A stretch of 47,601 bases of DNA from Silicimonas sp. (lineage in GTDB: Bacteria > Pseudomonadota > Alphaproteobacteria > Rhodobacterales > Rhodobacteraceae). Below, in pieces: positions 8,767 to 16,156 of this stretch. The notes beneath the pieces were generated by a model. The model saw only the letters and a program-made list of their open reading frames with translations, made no database searches and was not told where the DNA came from. Position 1 is the stretch's first letter. Every line of letters begins with the position of its first letter. Position numbers and translations under genes: made by a program. The DNA lies in assembly GCA_022824525.1 (NCBI GenBank), contig JAJDZT010000106.1, forward strand, positions 1 through 47,601. Reading direction: 5' to 3'.

Positions 8767-9572
8767 AGCTTGTTCTGGCGGCGCTGGCTCTCACGGCCTG
8801 CGCCTCTGCACCACCGCTTGATCTCACACCGGCTCCCGATGCCCCGCTAAAGGCGACGGTGATAGGTGTTCCGCTTATTGAGCAGGCGGATTTCCATTGT
8901 GGACCCGCGGCCCTCGCAATGGCGCTCCAATGGTCAGGTCAGGACGTTACACAGAACCAAATCGCTCGCATGTCCTTCGTGCCGGGCGCGAAAGGAACTT
9001 TCCAGGAAGACATGGTTGGTGCCGCTCGTCGTCGAGGGGCACTCGCAGTACCGGTCAATGGATTTGATGAACTGACTGCAGAAATCTCTGCGGGGCATCC
9101 GGTGATCGTGTTCCAAAATCTAGGCGAGAGCTTTGCCCCCATTTGGCATTATGCTGTTGTCACCGGCTACGATCTTCAACGGAATATCGTCACACTGCAC
9201 TCAGGTCAGCTAAGTCGTACAGATATGAGCCTCGCGAAGTTTGAGCGCACATGGGCAGGAGGTGAAGGCTGGGCCTTTGTCGTGATTGCGCCTACACGTC
9301 TTCCAAACACGGCAAATGAGCGGTCTGTCCTGGACGCCGCTGCCGGTCTGGAACGCGCGGGACAGTTTGATGCAGCCGCAAAGGCCTATCGAACAGGCGC
9401 GTCCCGCTGGCCGGAGAATTGGCTGTGGCAGTTCGGACTTGGGAACGCCCTTTATGCCGCAGGCGATACAGAGGGCGCCGAACGTGCATGGGAGCAAGCC
9501 GCGGAGCTCGATCCGTCAGCGCCGGAACCACGCCAAAATCTTGCGACGCTTCGCTCCGAAGTACGTGGTTAA
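8754..9572 (+). CDS. PA2778 family lipoprotein, C39-like cysteine peptidase with TPR repeats
   Basis: The N-terminus is a short lipoprotein signal ending in the lipobox LTAC. A papain-like C39 domain follows, with the catalytic Cys in DFHCGPAALAMAL and the His in IWHYAVVTGYD. A C-terminal TPR region comes next (from ERAGQFDAAAKAYRTGA to YAAGDTEGAERAWEQAAELD). The protein should be an outer-membrane or periplasmic lipoprotein. Start choice: TTG 8754 gives a compact signal (MRSLKLVLAALALTAC) and a 13-base overlap with the upstream gene; TTG 8724 is also possible. Neither has a clear ribosome site, so translation may be coupled to the upstream gene. Substrate unknown. Confidence 0.82.
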   Translation: MRSLKLVLAALALTACASAPPLDLTPAPDAPLKATVIGVPLIEQADFHCGPAALAMALQWSGQDVTQNQIARMSFVPGAKGTFQEDMVGAARRRGALAVPVNGFDELTAEISAGHPVIVFQNLGESFAPIWHYAVVTGYDLQRNIVTLHSGQLSRTDMSLAKFERTWAGGEGWAFVVIAPTRLPNTANERSVLDAAAGLERAGQFDAAAKAYRTGASRWPENWLWQFGLGNALYAAGDTEGAERAWEQAAELDPSAPEPRQNLATLRSEVRG

Positions 9573-9595
9573 ACCGGCTCCTCTTCTTAACCACG
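9564..9595. repeat. 9-bp inverted repeat spanning both convergent stop codons
   Basis: CGTGGTTAA (9564-9572) and TTAACCACG (9587-9595) are perfect inverted copies around a 14-base loop. The left arm ends with the stop codon of the PA2778-type gene, and the right arm holds the stop codon of the converging peroxidase-related gene. It can act as a hairpin on both transcripts, but lacks a T-run, so termination activity is uncertain. Confidence 0.5.
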
Positions 9596-10162
9596 ATCCA
9601 TTGCGTGATATTTCCGGTTGGGCATCATATCGACCGCTGTCGCAAACCGGTTGGACATGTTGAAGAAACCGACAACGTCGGACAGATCAAAGATCTCATC
9701 ATCAGACAGCCCTGCCGCACGCAAGGCCTCCCGGTCCGCTTCGACAATTTCCCACGGTGAAACGGTCAGCTTCCATGCGAAATCCAGCATGGCCCGAACA
9801 CGTCCATCAACCGGCGCAATCCGGTAGTTCATGACCAGCATCTCACCCAGTTCCGGGTCCCCCGACAACTGCCGTACAGCCTGACCATGCGCAACAAGGC
9901 AATAGAAGCAGCGGTTGGCCGAAGAAACGACAACCGCAATCATTTCGCGTTCCAGCTTGGAAAGCTTCGACTCGGATAGCATCAGCGTATTGTACAAAGT
10001 AGCAAAGGCGCGGAGCTTATCCTGGTTCCGCGAATACGTTCTGAGCACGTTGGGAACCATGCCCAGTTTCTCTTCGCAGATCTTGAAATAAGCCTGCATG
10101 TCCTCATCCAAGTCCGAGAATTCGGGCAAATCAAAGATGCTGACATGATCGGGTTGCGGCAT
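9587..10162 (-). CDS. Peroxidase-related enzyme, AhpD-like carboxymuconolactone decarboxylase fold
   Basis: The 191-residue all-helical protein has the AhpD-type motif NRCFYCLVAHG, with Cys85, Cys88 and His92 as the redox-active pair and proton relay. The length and the conserved SKLSKLEREM and DLSDVVGFFNMSNR segments place it in the 'peroxidase-related enzyme' branch of the alkylhydroperoxidase AhpD family. The expected role is thiol-dependent peroxide reduction in the cytoplasm; the physiological substrate is unknown. The ATG follows a GGAGG-like site (plus-strand cttcctcc). It is convergent with the PA2778-type gene and divergent from the RTX gene. Confidence 0.9.
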   Translation of the reverse strand: MPQPDHVSIFDLPEFSDLDEDMQAYFKICEEKLGMVPNVLRTYSRNQDKLRAFATLYNTLMLSESKLSKLEREMIAVVVSSANRCFYCLVAHGQAVRQLSGDPELGEMLVMNYRIAPVDGRVRAMLDFAWKLTVSPWEIVEADREALRAAGLSDDEIFDLSDVVGFFNMSNRFATAVDMMPNRKYHAMDRG

Positions 10163-10589
10163 CGGGCTTCCTCCAAATGTGACGATTCTGAGCCAACGGC
10201 AGTTTTGCAGGCTGGCGCGCTGTTTCGCGAACTTTGTCCACTTACAGCCATCATGCCTGATTGTGCCAGTCGGCGAAATAATGAAACAGTGCCAACGGTT
10301 TGAACGCGTATCCTCAACGATCTTTGTCGGAAAAAGTTTGTGGTTTAACAGAGGATTAATGGCTGCTTAATCCACTTAAGCAGAACTTCGCGCATTTCTT
10401 CCCCAGAAGCCGTGCATTGCTTTGCCGCCGCGTCATTCCGGCCCTTTTGTCGCCACATTTCCCTTTAGCCTGAACACAAAGTTGTCGAGTTCCAGCGCCC
10501 TTTGCGCACCCGAGTATTTGGTCTGTCAGGACGACAAGAATTGAACCGCGCCCGGTTGGCCCCGAGAGCGCAGACGGGAGAGATGTGCC
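10163..10589. other. 427-base intergenic region between divergent peroxidase-related and RTX genes
   Basis: No credible gene is present. The only notable structure is the run of TTAA motifs at 10345-10379, listed separately. A GGGAG ribosome site at 10576-10580 precedes the RTX start at 10590. I see no clear sigma-70 promoter. Confidence 0.7.
10345..10379. promoter_or_regulatory. tandem CtrA-type motifs (TTAA-N7-TTAA-N7-TTAA-N5-TTAA)
   Basis: TTAA occurs at 10345-10348, 10356-10359, 10367-10370 and 10376-10379. The first three are spaced exactly seven bases apart, giving two overlapping perfect matches to the CtrA consensus TTAA-N7-TTAA. The cluster is 211-245 bases upstream of the RTX gene and 183-217 bases upstream of the divergent peroxidase-related gene. 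CtrA is the global motility/cell-cycle regulator in this group; binding here is inferred from the motif only. Confidence 0.55.
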
Positions 10590-13500
10590 ATGAATGATAC
10601 GACAGTCTACTTCGATGCTTCCAACCCGGATACGCCCGCGGGTATGACCCCCTCTGTGGCGATCGGCGATATTAGCGGCGTCCCAAGCGCCGGCACCGGT
10701 TTGACCGGTGCCGCATACGTGCCGGGTACGTCGATCTGGAACATTGCAAAGGCGGCGGAAGCAGCCGCAGGCACACCTACCGCGACGTTCGAAGTGTCCG
10801 AGCTGTTCTTTGGCAGTCGGAAAAGTGACACGACAATCGAGCAATTCATCGGCGACTACGGTTCGATCACAAGCGGCGATGGCGATGCGGAAATGGGTCC
10901 ATCCGCGCTGACTTTCTCCGGTTACATCTACATCCCACCCGGAGTGCACGAGATCACCATCAACTCGGACGATGGCTTTGATCTGAACATCGGCGGCGTA
11001 GATTTCTCCGAGTTCACGAATGGTCGCGCCCCGGACGATACAGCGCGTGTCGCGGAATTTGACGGCGGGCTGTACCCGATTGAGGTTCTCTACTTCGATG
11101 GCGGTGGCGGCATGGCGTTGAAGATGGAGATCGACGGTCTTCCAGTTGATCAGAGCGCTTTCTATCAGTCGGTCGAAGATTTCACGAACCCTCCGGCAGA
11201 TGTGCCACTGGTTGCGGTCGAGGACTATCATCCTTCGTTCTTCATTCCTGAAACGGTCGATGGCGATAACGATGTCACGACGACGGATGACCGCGACGTT
11301 GTTGTGGGCGACGCCGGTGACGACACGATCAACGGCCAGGGTGGTGACGATGAGCTGATGGGCGGCTTTGGCGACGACATGCTCTATGGCGGCGACGGCG
11401 ACGATGTTCTCGACGGCGGTTATGGCTCGGATGTCCTCGATGGCGGAGACGGCGACGACTTGCTGATCGCTGCGTCCGATGCGGGTGAACAGCGCATTGG
11501 TCAGCTGGCGATCGGCAAGCCGACGAGGGGCGACCCGGACAATGAGGTCGATGAGGACCTCCAGAAATTGTCTGCCTATGCGAATGAAGCAATCGTTGGA
11601 GACGACGTTCTTATCGGTGGCGCTGGGTCGGACACCTTCCTGATCAAACCACAAATCGATGCGAAACTTGATATCATCCAAGAGCACGTCCGCGCAGATG
11701 GAACGATCAACTGGGCAGGGGTAGCAGGCGAGAATGACGAGCTGCACGATCACTGGGTCGACAGCTTCGGAATCGACATTATCGCGGACTACAATGCCCT
11801 TGAGGATACCATTGCGGTCATCGGCCATACCGCGGTGCCCTACGTAACCTATGCAGACGTAATGGGGGATGACGCACTTGAGTCCATCATCACCGTGATA
11901 TCGGTCCAGCACGGCAACGGTGGCGCGCATGATCGCGACTTGATCGGTCAGGTGATTGTCCACGGCGACCTAGTGGACGTCGAAGACATTCAGACCGACG
12001 ACGGTGTCACTTATGGCGTGGTCGAAGGTTACGACGAGATCGCGACGGCCTTGGCCGCGCCCGGCGAAGAAAAGATGACCGAAATCGACGGCGAGATGGT
12101 CAAGGGTTATGACACCCGAGAACCTGCCACGATGACAATGGACGGCGCACATGGCGGCCCCGGTACAAATGTTCTGGGCGCGATAACCGGCGATCCTGCG
12201 GCGGCCTTCGACAACGACAACTTCAGCGAGGACATGCTGCAGGCAGGTGCTGGCGACGCTGAACAAATGGTTGAAACGCGCGCACCGTTTGACCAGCTTG
12301 GTTTCGTCGAAGAGGCTGGTGAAACAATCACCGGAAACGGAAACAACAACAACCTCTCACAAGCTGAGGCAGCCGAACCCTCCGGCTTGCCTGGCGCCCT
12401 TGGTTTCTGGGCCTTCGACAATGGCGTAGACGGCTCTTACGCCGACGCGCGCGACGATGGCGGAGCAGCTGTCAAGGCTTACACGCTCTACGAAAACCAG
12501 GCGATGGTGAACACCGACGCCTCCACCACTGGGCCAGATGGGTCGCCGAATAGCGCACTCTACTTCAACGGCGAGGATAGCTTTGCGTTCCTAGAGCACG
12601 AAGATGAAATGTCCTTCACCCAAGGCACGATCACCATGTGGGTACGTCCTGATGATCTGGGCGAGAAGTCCATGTTCGTGACCAAGGATCAGTCGGGCTC
12701 CGGTGAAGGAAGCCATTTCCGCTTCGGACATACCGACGACGGTGGACTGTTCTTGCGGTCTGCAGATCCATACAAGACCAACCATGCTTGGGAAACCGGT
12801 CCACGCCTCACTGAAGGGGAATGGACCCACCTTGCAGTCAGCTTCACGGAAGACGGTATCACGGTCTATCAGGACGGTGTCCCTGTGCCGAACGGCGCGT
12901 GGTCGAAGGTTGAAGGCGACATCAATACCCCGGGTGCCCACAAGACAGGCATGCTCCTTCAAAACGAAGAGCCATGGGTCTTCGGCGCCGATCAGTACAG
13001 AACGGAACTGAACGACACGGCCCAGGAATTCGCCGTTGACGAGGAAGACCTTCGCAACGAGTTCGAAGGTGCAATCGCTGACTTCGGCGTTTGGGGCGGC
13101 TTCACATCCGAGGACGTGCTGACCCGCGCCGAGATCAATAGCGTTATGGACAACGGACCCGGCGAAGCTCTCACCAATCCGTCCGGCCAAGAAGCCATGA
13201 TCGCAGCCGACGATGTCATGTACGGCATGGGTGGCAACGACAAGATCAATGGTGAAGGCGGCGACGACACTCTGTACGGCGGGTCCGGCAGAGACAGCAT
13301 TCACGGCGGTTATGGCGATGACCACATCATGGGCGGGTCTGGAAGCGATACGCTCGACGGTGGTCGCGGCAATGACTACCTGGAAGGCGGGTCAGGCGAT
13401 GACGTTCTGCTCTCCCGTTCTGACACGGGCGAGCAACGCGCCGGACAGTTGGTCCTTGGCGAGCCGTCACGTCCCAACGGTGGCTCCATCGATGAAGACT

Positions 13501-15251
13501 ACCTGAAGCTCTACGACTGGATGGATCAGGAGGTCTCAGGCGACGATGTTCTTGTCGGCGGTGAAGGTGCCGACAAATTCCAGTTCGAAACATTGATCAA
13601 TGCCAAGAAAGACATCCTGGCCGAGCACACGATGGATAACCGTATGATCCATTGGCACGGCGTCGCGGGTGAAAACAAATATGTCCATGATCACTGGGTG
13701 GACGGCATCGGTGTCGACGTGGTCGCCGACTTCAACAAGGCTGAAGGCGACACGATTTCTGTCATCGGCCACACCACACAAGTAGAAGTCGAATACAAAA
13801 CCATCGATACGGATGGCGATGGAACCGACGACGACGCAGTCTCGGTCATCACGGTCTACTCCCAGCAAGGTAACGGCGGTGGCGCCCACGATGAGGACTA
13901 TCTTGGCTACATCATCGTCCACGGCGACCGGGTCGAGGAAGATGACATTGAAACCGACGCCGGCGCTCACTACGGCATCGTGGATACCATCGATGAGATC
14001 CAGGAGGCGGTAGCACCTGAGGGCGACACCAAGTGGATCGACCTCGACGGTGACGGCGTAGCGGAGCACCTCGGATACGACAGCCGAGACGTCGACGGCG
14101 ATCCGATTGGTGAAAGCCCATGGGAATATTCTTCCAACGAATGGTTGAACACCGGTCAGGTTGATCTCAAGAGCGCTCTGTCCGAAGGACTGGAACTTCC
14201 GAATATTCTGCTCGCCCATGATGGTGGCAGCTTCGGCGGCGGCAACAACCCAATCGAGATTGCTCACACAGACGCGCAAGCAGCAAGCGAAGGCACCTGG
14301 GCGTTCAGCTTCACGGCAAACAACCCGGGCAATGGCAACAATCAGGCACTCTTCTCGAAAGACCACTCCGGCTTTGGCGCAGGCGGTCACCTGACGGCCC
14401 ACATCAACGGCAGCGGAAAGCTTATCTTCCGCTTCCAAGGCGAGGATGGTGAAAAGAACCTCGTCGATTGGAAAACGACCATCGAGGCGGGTGAAGAGTA
14501 TCATGTGGCCTTCACCTTCGATGAGGACGAAATCGGCCTCTATCTGAATGGTGAGTTGCTCGACGCTGATACCGGGTTCGCTGACGGAATGACGGGCAAT
14601 ACGGAAGACCTTGTTCTCGGCGCGTCGACGAGAAGCCGGATGGGTGACGACGACAACCTTCAATGGCACTTCGACGGTGAGATCAGCGAGTTCGTTATGC
14701 TCGGCCGTCCCCTGGAAGAGATTGAGGTCCTGTTCCTCTCCGAGAACGGTGGGGATGTGGATGCTCTGAACAGCCTTTACGGAGGAGAATACACTCCACC
14801 TGAGACTGAAGAGGAAGATCCGGAAGAAGAAGAAACACCCGAAGAGGAGGAGACTCCGGCGGAAGAGGAAACTCCTGAAGAAGAGGAGCAGCCCGAAGAG
14901 GAAGAGGCACCCGAAGAAGAAGAGCAACCGGAGGAAGAAGAAGCTCCTGAAGAAGAGCAGCCCGAAGAAGAAGATCCTGGCGAAGGCCAAGGTTCAGGTG
15001 AAGAAGGTGGCGGCGAAAGCAGTGGAATTGGAGCAATCTTTTCCCGTATCTTCGATATCTTCAAATCGATCTTCTCGTTCCTTGGCGGCAGCGACGACAC
15101 CGAGCGCAACTATAGCGAAGAGGATGTTCAACGTGATCTCCGCGAAGTCGAAGACCTACTGTCCGAACTGATCCCGACCACGGAAATGGACGAAGACGGC
15201 GAAGGTGTATCGATGGAGGAAGAGGAGATGGAAATGCAGATGATGGCTTAA
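10590..15251 (+). CDS. Giant acidic RTX calcium-binding protein with PA14-like and LamG domains
   Basis: The 1553-residue, strongly acidic protein has no Sec signal. Layout: PA14-like beta-domain (about 60-190, with HEITINSDDGFDLNIGG); RTX block 1 of GGxGxD nonapeptides (about 234-293); module A (294-480); LamG-like domain (about 603-850); RTX block 2 (about 876-943); module B (944-1141), a diverged copy of A; second LamG-like domain (about 1230-1385); Glu/Pro-rich tail (1403-1463); a hydrophobic/amphipathic segment (1480-1500); acidic C-terminus. RTX blocks bind Ca2+ and are typical of proteins exported by type I secretion, so a secreted or surface adhesin/matrix role is likely. No type I transporter is in the window and the C-terminus is not a classical RTX signal. 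Function is inferred. Confidence 0.88.
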   Translation: MNDTTVYFDASNPDTPAGMTPSVAIGDISGVPSAGTGLTGAAYVPGTSIWNIAKAAEAAAGTPTATFEVSELFFGSRKSDTTIEQFIGDYGSITSGDGDAEMGPSALTFSGYIYIPPGVHEITINSDDGFDLNIGGVDFSEFTNGRAPDDTARVAEFDGGLYPIEVLYFDGGGGMALKMEIDGLPVDQSAFYQSVEDFTNPPADVPLVAVEDYHPSFFIPETVDGDNDVTTTDDRDVVVGDAGDDTINGQGGDDELMGGFGDDMLYGGDGDDVLDGGYGSDVLDGGDGDDLLIAASDAGEQRIGQLAIGKPTRGDPDNEVDEDLQKLSAYANEAIVGDDVLIGGAGSDTFLIKPQIDAKLDIIQEHVRADGTINWAGVAGENDELHDHWVDSFGIDIIADYNALEDTIAVIGHTAVPYVTYADVMGDDALESIITVISVQHGNGGAHDRDLIGQVIVHGDLVDVEDIQTDDGVTYGVVEGYDEIATALAAPGEEKMTEIDGEMVKGYDTREPATMTMDGAHGGPGTNVLGAITGDPAAAFDNDNFSEDMLQAGAGDAEQMVETRAPFDQLGFVEEAGETITGNGNNNNLSQAEAAEPSGLPGALGFWAFDNGVDGSYADARDDGGAAVKAYTLYENQAMVNTDASTTGPDGSPNSALYFNGEDSFAFLEHEDEMSFTQGTITMWVRPDDLGEKSMFVTKDQSGSGEGSHFRFGHTDDGGLFLRSADPYKTNHAWETGPRLTEGEWTHLAVSFTEDGITVYQDGVPVPNGAWSKVEGDINTPGAHKTGMLLQNEEPWVFGADQYRTELNDTAQEFAVDEEDLRNEFEGAIADFGVWGGFTSEDVLTRAEINSVMDNGPGEALTNPSGQEAMIAADDVMYGMGGNDKINGEGGDDTLYGGSGRDSIHGGYGDDHIMGGSGSDTLDGGRGNDYLEGGSGDDVLLSRSDTGEQRAGQLVLGEPSRPNGGSIDEDYLKLYDWMDQEVSGDDVLVGGEGADKFQFETLINAKKDILAEHTMDNRMIHWHGVAGENKYVHDHWVDGIGVDVVADFNKAEGDTISVIGHTTQVEVEYKTIDTDGDGTDDDAVSVITVYSQQGNGGGAHDEDYLGYIIVHGDRVEEDDIETDAGAHYGIVDTIDEIQEAVAPEGDTKWIDLDGDGVAEHLGYDSRDVDGDPIGESPWEYSSNEWLNTGQVDLKSALSEGLELPNILLAHDGGSFGGGNNPIEIAHTDAQAASEGTWAFSFTANNPGNGNNQALFSKDHSGFGAGGHLTAHINGSGKLIFRFQGEDGEKNLVDWKTTIEAGEEYHVAFTFDEDEIGLYLNGELLDADTGFADGMTGNTEDLVLGASTRSRMGDDDNLQWHFDGEISEFVMLGRPLEEIEVLFLSENGGDVDALNSLYGGEYTPPETEEEDPEEEETPEEEETPAEEETPEEEEQPEEEEAPEEEEQPEEEEAPEEEQPEEEDPGEGQGSGEEGGGESSGIGAIFSRIFDIFKSIFSFLGGSDDTERNYSEEDVQRDLREVEDLLSELIPTTEMDEDGEGVSMEEEEMEMQMMA
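11289..11469 (+). repeat. RTX nonapeptide repeat block 1 (coding)
   Basis: Bases encode repeated GGxGxD units (GDAGDDTING, GGDDELMGG, FGDDMLYGG, DGDDVLDGG, YGSDVLDGG) of the RTX gene. At DNA level it is a GGC/GAC-rich imperfect repeat. The units form a Ca2+-binding beta-roll. Confidence 0.9.
13215..13418 (+). repeat. RTX nonapeptide repeat block 2 (coding)
   Basis: Second GGxGxD array of the RTX gene (GMGGNDKING, GGDDTLYGG, SGRDSIHGG, YGDDHIMGG, SGSDTLDGG, RGNDYLEGG). It is followed, as is block 1, by a module starting SDxGEQRxGQL, showing that the array plus module was duplicated as a unit. Confidence 0.9.
14796..14978 (+). repeat. Glu/Pro-rich low-complexity tail repeat (coding)
   Basis: About 60 codons encode almost only Glu, Pro and a few Thr/Ala/Gln in units such as EEETPEEEE and PEEEEAPEEE. 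At DNA level it is a GAA/GAG-rich purine tract, open to slippage. It links the last LamG domain to the C-terminal hydrophobic segment. Confidence 0.85.
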
Positions 15252-15274
15252 TCCAAGCAGAAACTGTTACCATC

Positions 15275-15306
15275 AAAAAGCCCGGGATCATTCCCCGGGC
15301 TTTTTT
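15275..15306. terminator. strong rho-independent terminator after the RTX gene, usable in both directions
   Basis: AAAAAGCCCGGG (15275-15286) pairs perfectly with CCCGGGCTTTTT (15294-15305) around a 7-base loop, with a T6 run at 15301-15306. On the minus strand the A5 becomes a T5 run, so it can also end the leftward tup operon. The stop codon of the converging regulator gene (15288-15290) lies inside the loop. Confidence 0.92.
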
Positions 15307-16154
15307 CCTGCATTCCAGCGAACGATGCCCATTTCTGACATCGAGTAGCCTGAATGGCTCGCTGCCTTGAACAGGAATTCCTCTGACCGGCAGAATGTCA
15401 GAAACTTTTGCAACGGTGGCTCAAAGTAGGCGGCCCGATCGAAGAGCAGATCAAACTCTTCTTGAACAAGCGGGTTGAAAGACAGATCAAATTGCTCCGC
15501 AACAGTCTGCAATCCAAAAGCAACGTCTGCTTCGCCGTTCAGCACGGACAGCACTGCGTCCTGTTCACTGTAGTAGGGCCCGACTGCTTCGTATGACACT
15601 CGATGTTCCGCCATCAGCTTTTCGAAAAGCGCGGCGGTTCCAGAGGAGGCTTGTCGGACTGCTATCCGTCTACCATTCAAATTGGAAATTTCGGCGCTAG
15701 AGCTCTTTTGATCAGGTTTAGTGACTAGTCCCCTCGCTCGTTTGGCCCAGTGAACGAGCACTGCGTTGCACGAATTGCATCGCTCTCTGACCGTTGACAC
15801 GTTCCATCCATCTGCTTCCGGAATATGCAACCCGGTCGCAATTCCCTGATCTGTCAGGAACCGATCCAACCCGTCTGTGCTGCCGTCAAAGAAGGTGGCA
15901 AGTCCACATTGAGATTGTCGCAATGCCCATTCAAGCAATGGGTCATGACTGCCAAGGAAAACGGCAGGTCTGGCTGACTTGGATCCGACCTGCTGGCTTG
16001 CAATCCACGCCCGGACTTCGTTCTCCGGAAAGAGCAGTTTGCCGGTTGCGCGCGTGCACGGCACAAGACCGGATGCCGCAAGATCGTATACCTTGCGTTC
16101 CTTGATCCGAAGAAGTTCAGCCAGCTCAGGAACAGTTAGGAATTCGTGCGCCAA
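15288..16154 (-). CDS. Helix-turn-helix regulator with periplasmic-binding-like sensor domain
   Basis: The 288-residue protein starts with an excisionase/MerR-like HTH (about 4-52; FLTVPELAELLRIKERKVYD, then a second strand ending VRAWIASQ). A PBP-like domain follows (about 62-275), related to molybdate/tungstate-type solute-binding proteins (VRQASSGTAALFEKL; NGEADVAFGLQTVAEQF). It has no signal peptide, so the binding domain should work in the cytoplasm as a ligand sensor. As last gene of the tup operon, two bases after tupA, it is a good candidate for sensing oxyanion (tungstate/molybdate) and controlling uptake or cofactor genes. The ligand is inferred from context. Confidence 0.85.
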   Translation of the reverse strand: MAHEFLTVPELAELLRIKERKVYDLAASGLVPCTRATGKLLFPENEVRAWIASQQVGSKSARPAVFLGSHDPLLEWALRQSQCGLATFFDGSTDGLDRFLTDQGIATGLHIPEADGWNVSTVRERCNSCNAVLVHWAKRARGLVTKPDQKSSSAEISNLNGRRIAVRQASSGTAALFEKLMAEHRVSYEAVGPYYSEQDAVLSVLNGEADVAFGLQTVAEQFDLSFNPLVQEEFDLLFDRAAYFEPPLQKFLTFCRSEEFLFKAASHSGYSMSEMGIVRWNAGKKPGE

Positions 16155-16156
16155 GT

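Noticed and set aside
11289..13418. Possible CRISPR-like repeats
   Set aside because: The repetition is in coding phase, GGxGxD units of varying DNA sequence with no spacers.
10356..14990. Long minus-strand open frames of 535, 244 and 484 codons opposite the RTX gene
   Set aside because: They mirror the GGC/GAC-biased codons of the repeats; the plus strand encodes recognisable RTX, PA14-like and LamG domains.
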